A stretch of 64,000 nucleotides of DNA. It comes from Eubacterium_R sp051881135. Lineage in GTDB: Bacteria > Bacillota > Clostridia > Oscillospirales > Acutalibacteraceae. Every line of letters starts with the position of its first letter. The first letter of the stretch is position 1. The notes under the pieces were generated by a model, which saw only the letters and a list, made by a program, of their open reading frames with translations, was not told where the DNA came from and did no database searches. Position numbers and translations under genes: made by a program. Below are positions 62,877-64,000 of the stretch, one piece after another. Location: positions 71,831 through 135,830 of the forward strand of contig JBJEPH010000108.1 in NCBI GenBank assembly GCA_051881135.1. The letters run 5' to 3'.

Positions 62877-62884
62877 AAATATAG

Positions 62885-62961
62885 CGAGGTGTGGCTCAGT
62901 TTGGTAGAGCGCTGCGTTCGGGACGCAGAGGCCGCAGGTTCAAGTCCTGTCACCTCGACCA
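62885..62961 (+). tRNA. tRNA-Pro (anticodon CGG)
   Basis: Acceptor CGAGGTG/CACCTCG, D-stem GCTC/GAGC, anticodon stem CTGCG/CGCAG with loop TTCGGGA (anticodon CGG), T-arm identical to the first tRNA, and an encoded CCA. Total 77 bases. The two genes are close paralogues. Confidence 0.96.
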
Positions 62962-62964
62962 ACG

Positions 62965-62993
62965 AGAGCAGGTTTCGTACCTGCTCTTATTTA
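62965..62993 (+). terminator. Terminator after tRNA-Pro(CGG)
   Basis: AGAGCAGGT (62965-62973) pairs with ACCTGCTCT (62979-62987), followed by TATTTATT. Confidence 0.8.
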
Positions 62994-63098
62994 TTGCCAA
63001 AAGCCGTGAAATGCCCTATTCATCGGACTTTCGGGACTTTGCCCACTACACTTGCCGATACTTGAGAACAGTTGGATATTGTTAAATTTTGGGTAAAC

Positions 63099-63115
63099 TT
63101 GCAACCAAGTTGCAA
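63099..63115. repeat. Inverted repeat in putative element end
   Basis: TTGCAAC and GTTGCAA form a perfect 7-bp inverted repeat with a CAA spacer. Such repeats are common at recombinase or excisionase sites, but no function is shown here. Confidence 0.4.
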
Positions 63116-63215
63116 CTCCGAATCCCGCATAAATAAAGGGATTTCCAGCTTTTGCAAGATGCATTAAGCTAACCAAAACACCGGTTTTCAATATTCCTTT
63201 AGTCAATATAAACAA

Positions 63216-63266
63216 AAAATCAGCCTTGACAGAACAGTAATAACTGCTTTGTCAAGGCTTTTTTGT
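63216..63266. terminator. Bidirectional terminator of the excisionase-like gene
   Basis: AGCCTTGACA (63222-63231) pairs with TGTCAAGGCT (63250-63259), with an inner CAGT/ACTG hairpin. A T6 run follows rightward and TTTTTTG follows leftward. Confidence 0.82.
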
Positions 63267-63274
63267 TAGTGATG

Positions 63275-63481
63275 TTATTTCCTTTTACCGTGGCACCAAG
63301 CGATGAATTCGCTTTCAAGTATTTTGTAATTCTTTCCCACCTGTATTGACGGAAAGTCGTCACTTTTGAATAGCTTTCTTGCCGTCTGTTCGGTACAGCC
63401 AAGTGTTCTTGCAACATCGGATGTTGTTAAGAACACCATTTTTTCAGTGTCCTCCCGAACAATATTTGTATTGTTTTCCAT
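63275..63481 (-). CDS. Excisionase-family DNA-binding protein (MerR-like HTH)
   Basis: A 68-residue protein whose core VFLTTSDVARTLGCTEQTARKLFKSDDFPSIQVGKNYKILESEFIAW is the helix_17/excisionase DNA-binding fold; the quoted stretch is described by its motif order LTTSDVARTLGCTE, then FPSIQVGKNYKI. Such small proteins accompany integrases in mobile elements or regulate plasmid-type genes. Good AAGGAG precedes the ATG. It follows the winged-helix gene by 12 bases on the same strand. No integrase is adjacent, which is unusual. Confidence 0.75.
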   Translation of the reverse strand: MENNTNIVREDTEKMVFLTTSDVARTLGCTEQTARKLFKSDDFPSIQVGKNYKILESEFIAWCHGKRK

Positions 63482-63493
63482 AATGGTATCTCC

Positions 63494-63775
63494 TTAATCC
63501 ATTTTGTTTAGTGTATAAATATTGCTTGTGTTCGTTCCGTTATAATTGTATCTGATGGTCTTATTTATGTATCCGAGCTCTTCAAGATTTTTGATTGCTT
63601 TGTCCACTGTTCTAACAGATTTTATCCCACATTTTTTCGCAATGTTTTCTCTTGTGGGAAAGCACATTCTTGACTTGTCAGAACAGCTTGCCAAATATCC
63701 ATATACAGATATTTCATAAGGAGTAAAGCCTTCATCAAATATGCAATTCGGAACTAAATGATAATTTCCTTTCAT
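63494..63775 (-). CDS. Winged-helix protein (HTH_36, RepA-N-like)
   Basis: A 93-residue protein of the HTH_36 type: YHLVPNCIFDEGFTPYEISV then a winged helix SRMCFPTRENIAKKCGIKS, VRTVDKAIKNLEELGYI, and a basic wing. Such proteins occur as replication-initiator fragments and regulators in Firmicute plasmids and conjugative elements. It is longer than just the HTH but far shorter than a full RepA. It is co-directional with the truncated upstream gene and the excisionase-like gene downstream. Confidence 0.7.
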   Translation of the reverse strand: MKGNYHLVPNCIFDEGFTPYEISVYGYLASCSDKSRMCFPTRENIAKKCGIKSVRTVDKAIKNLEELGYINKTIRYNYNGTNTSNIYTLNKMD

Positions 63776-63809
63776 TCAATTTTTGACCTTTCATATTGTT
63801 TGAGTGCTA

Positions 63810-63834
63810 TCTAATGCACCCACCGGGTGCATTA
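63810..63834. repeat. 11-bp stem-loop upstream of the winged-helix gene
   Basis: CTAATGCACCC (63810-63820) pairs perfectly with GGGTGCATTAG (63824-63834) around a three-base loop. A T-rich tract lies on the upstream side for the leftward strand, so it is not a standard leftward terminator. Confidence 0.6.
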
Positions 63835-63843
63835 GAAAACACC

Positions 63844-64000
63844 CTATTGCTTATTTATTCCTTCTGCGAAAACTTGTTCTTCATAACGCTGTTGAACCTT
63901 TTCAACTGTTTCTTTGCCTTTATTGATATTTGTTACCACTTGTGGTTTCGGTCGATCCTTTGGGCTTTCCAAATCATCCGTTTTTTCTTCATGCTCTGAA
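63844..64000 (-). CDS. C-terminal fragment of an unknown protein, truncated by window edge
   Basis: The last 51 residues of a leftward gene whose start lies outside the window. The visible tail is highly charged and Gln-rich (EHEEKTDDLESPKDRPKPQ, then VNINKGKETVEKVQQRYEEQ in outline), ends ...EGINKQ and stops with TAG at 63846-63844. Mobilisation proteins and relaxases often have such tails, but there is no motif to identify it. Confidence 0.55.
   Translation of the reverse strand, partial: SEHEEKTDDLESPKDRPKPQVVTNINKGKETVEKVQQRYEEQVFAEGINKQ

Larger units (their letters stand above)
62802..62961. repeat. 31-bp direct repeat formed by the tRNA-Pro 3' halves
   Basis: Positions 62802-62832 and 62931-62961 are identical (GCCGCAGG through to ACCA), the variable/T-arm/acceptor parts of the two tRNAs. 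They are 129 bases apart and could recombine or serve as integrase attachment cores. Confidence 0.8.
62988..63274. other. Gene-free region between tRNA-Pro and putative mobile-element genes
   Basis: About 285 bases without a supported gene. It holds an inverted repeat TTGCAAC-CAA-GTTGCAA at 63099-63115 and a terminator at 63216-63266. No integrase gene, and no second copy of the tRNA 3' end, was seen here, so the attachment junction could not be located. Confidence 0.5.

Noticed and set aside
62891..63085. Open frame starting in tRNA-Pro(CGG)
   Set aside because: The MAQFGRALRSG-type start is the usual spurious translation of a tRNA gene.
62991..63215. Leftward frame between tRNA and the excisionase-like gene
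   Set aside because: 74 codons, no ribosome binding site, no motif, and it spans an inverted repeat; not supported as a gene.
1..64000. CRISPR array, insertion sequence, rRNA operon or defence system
   Set aside because: No regularly spaced repeats, transposase, rRNA or known restriction/abortive-infection gene was seen.

Overview
The window looks like a chromosomal segment of a spore-forming, anaerobic, Gram-positive Clostridia member, most likely a gut Ruminococcaceae/Oscillospirales relative. The evidence is a pyruvate:ferredoxin oxidoreductase, an uninterrupted sigK with a SigE-type promoter, two iron-dependent alcohol dehydrogenases, a secreted modular GH43 glycosidase, ECF vitamin transport, lipobox lipoproteins and strong AGGAGG ribosome binding sites. 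No sequence search was possible, so the genus is inference.

Layout. Positions 1-13334 hold a long leftward, tightly overlapping housekeeping run: TrmH-type methyltransferase, dprA, topA, trmFO, plsX, rnc, a radical SAM enzyme, smc, ftsY, rdgB and a truncated yhbY. Positions 13547-15026 carry a rightward pair (HprK-like P-loop protein and DUF4430 lipoprotein). Positions 15120-18646 hold an accessory module: an SPFH/zinc-ribbon protein, a four-helix membrane protein and a zinc-ribbon membrane protein, divergent from an XRE regulator. Next come sigK, the GH43 enzyme, bioY under a BirA operator, an acyltransferase plus YbjQ pair, PFOR, an RluA pseudouridine synthase operon, an alcohol dehydrogenase, a lipoprotein/acetyltransferase/YczE-like operon, a DUF523 gene, a GPH sugar symporter and an XRE/helical-repeat regulator.

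Positions 36110-39128 encode a complete ECF transporter (T, fused A-A, S) downstream of an mreB paralogue; recD2 follows. Positions 42631-54853 are the core information block rpoB-rpoC-rpsL-rpsG-fusA-tuf, read leftward. Positions 55208-61350 are a rightward operon: peptide-binding lipoprotein, VanZ protein, nagB, metG and a membrane-anchored metallophosphoesterase. After a second alcohol dehydrogenase, two tandem tRNA-Pro genes (UGG, CGG) lie at 62755-62961. The last kilobase has an excisionase-like gene, a winged-helix gene and a truncated gene, looking like the edge of a mobile element next to the tRNAs.

The most informative regulatory observations are two leaderless genes with identical promoter geometry (-10 hexamer, six bases, then ATG), a BirA operator over the bioY -35, a SigE-like promoter for sigK, and structured leaders before rpoB and rpsL. 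No CRISPR array, rRNA gene, complete insertion sequence or obvious defence system was found.
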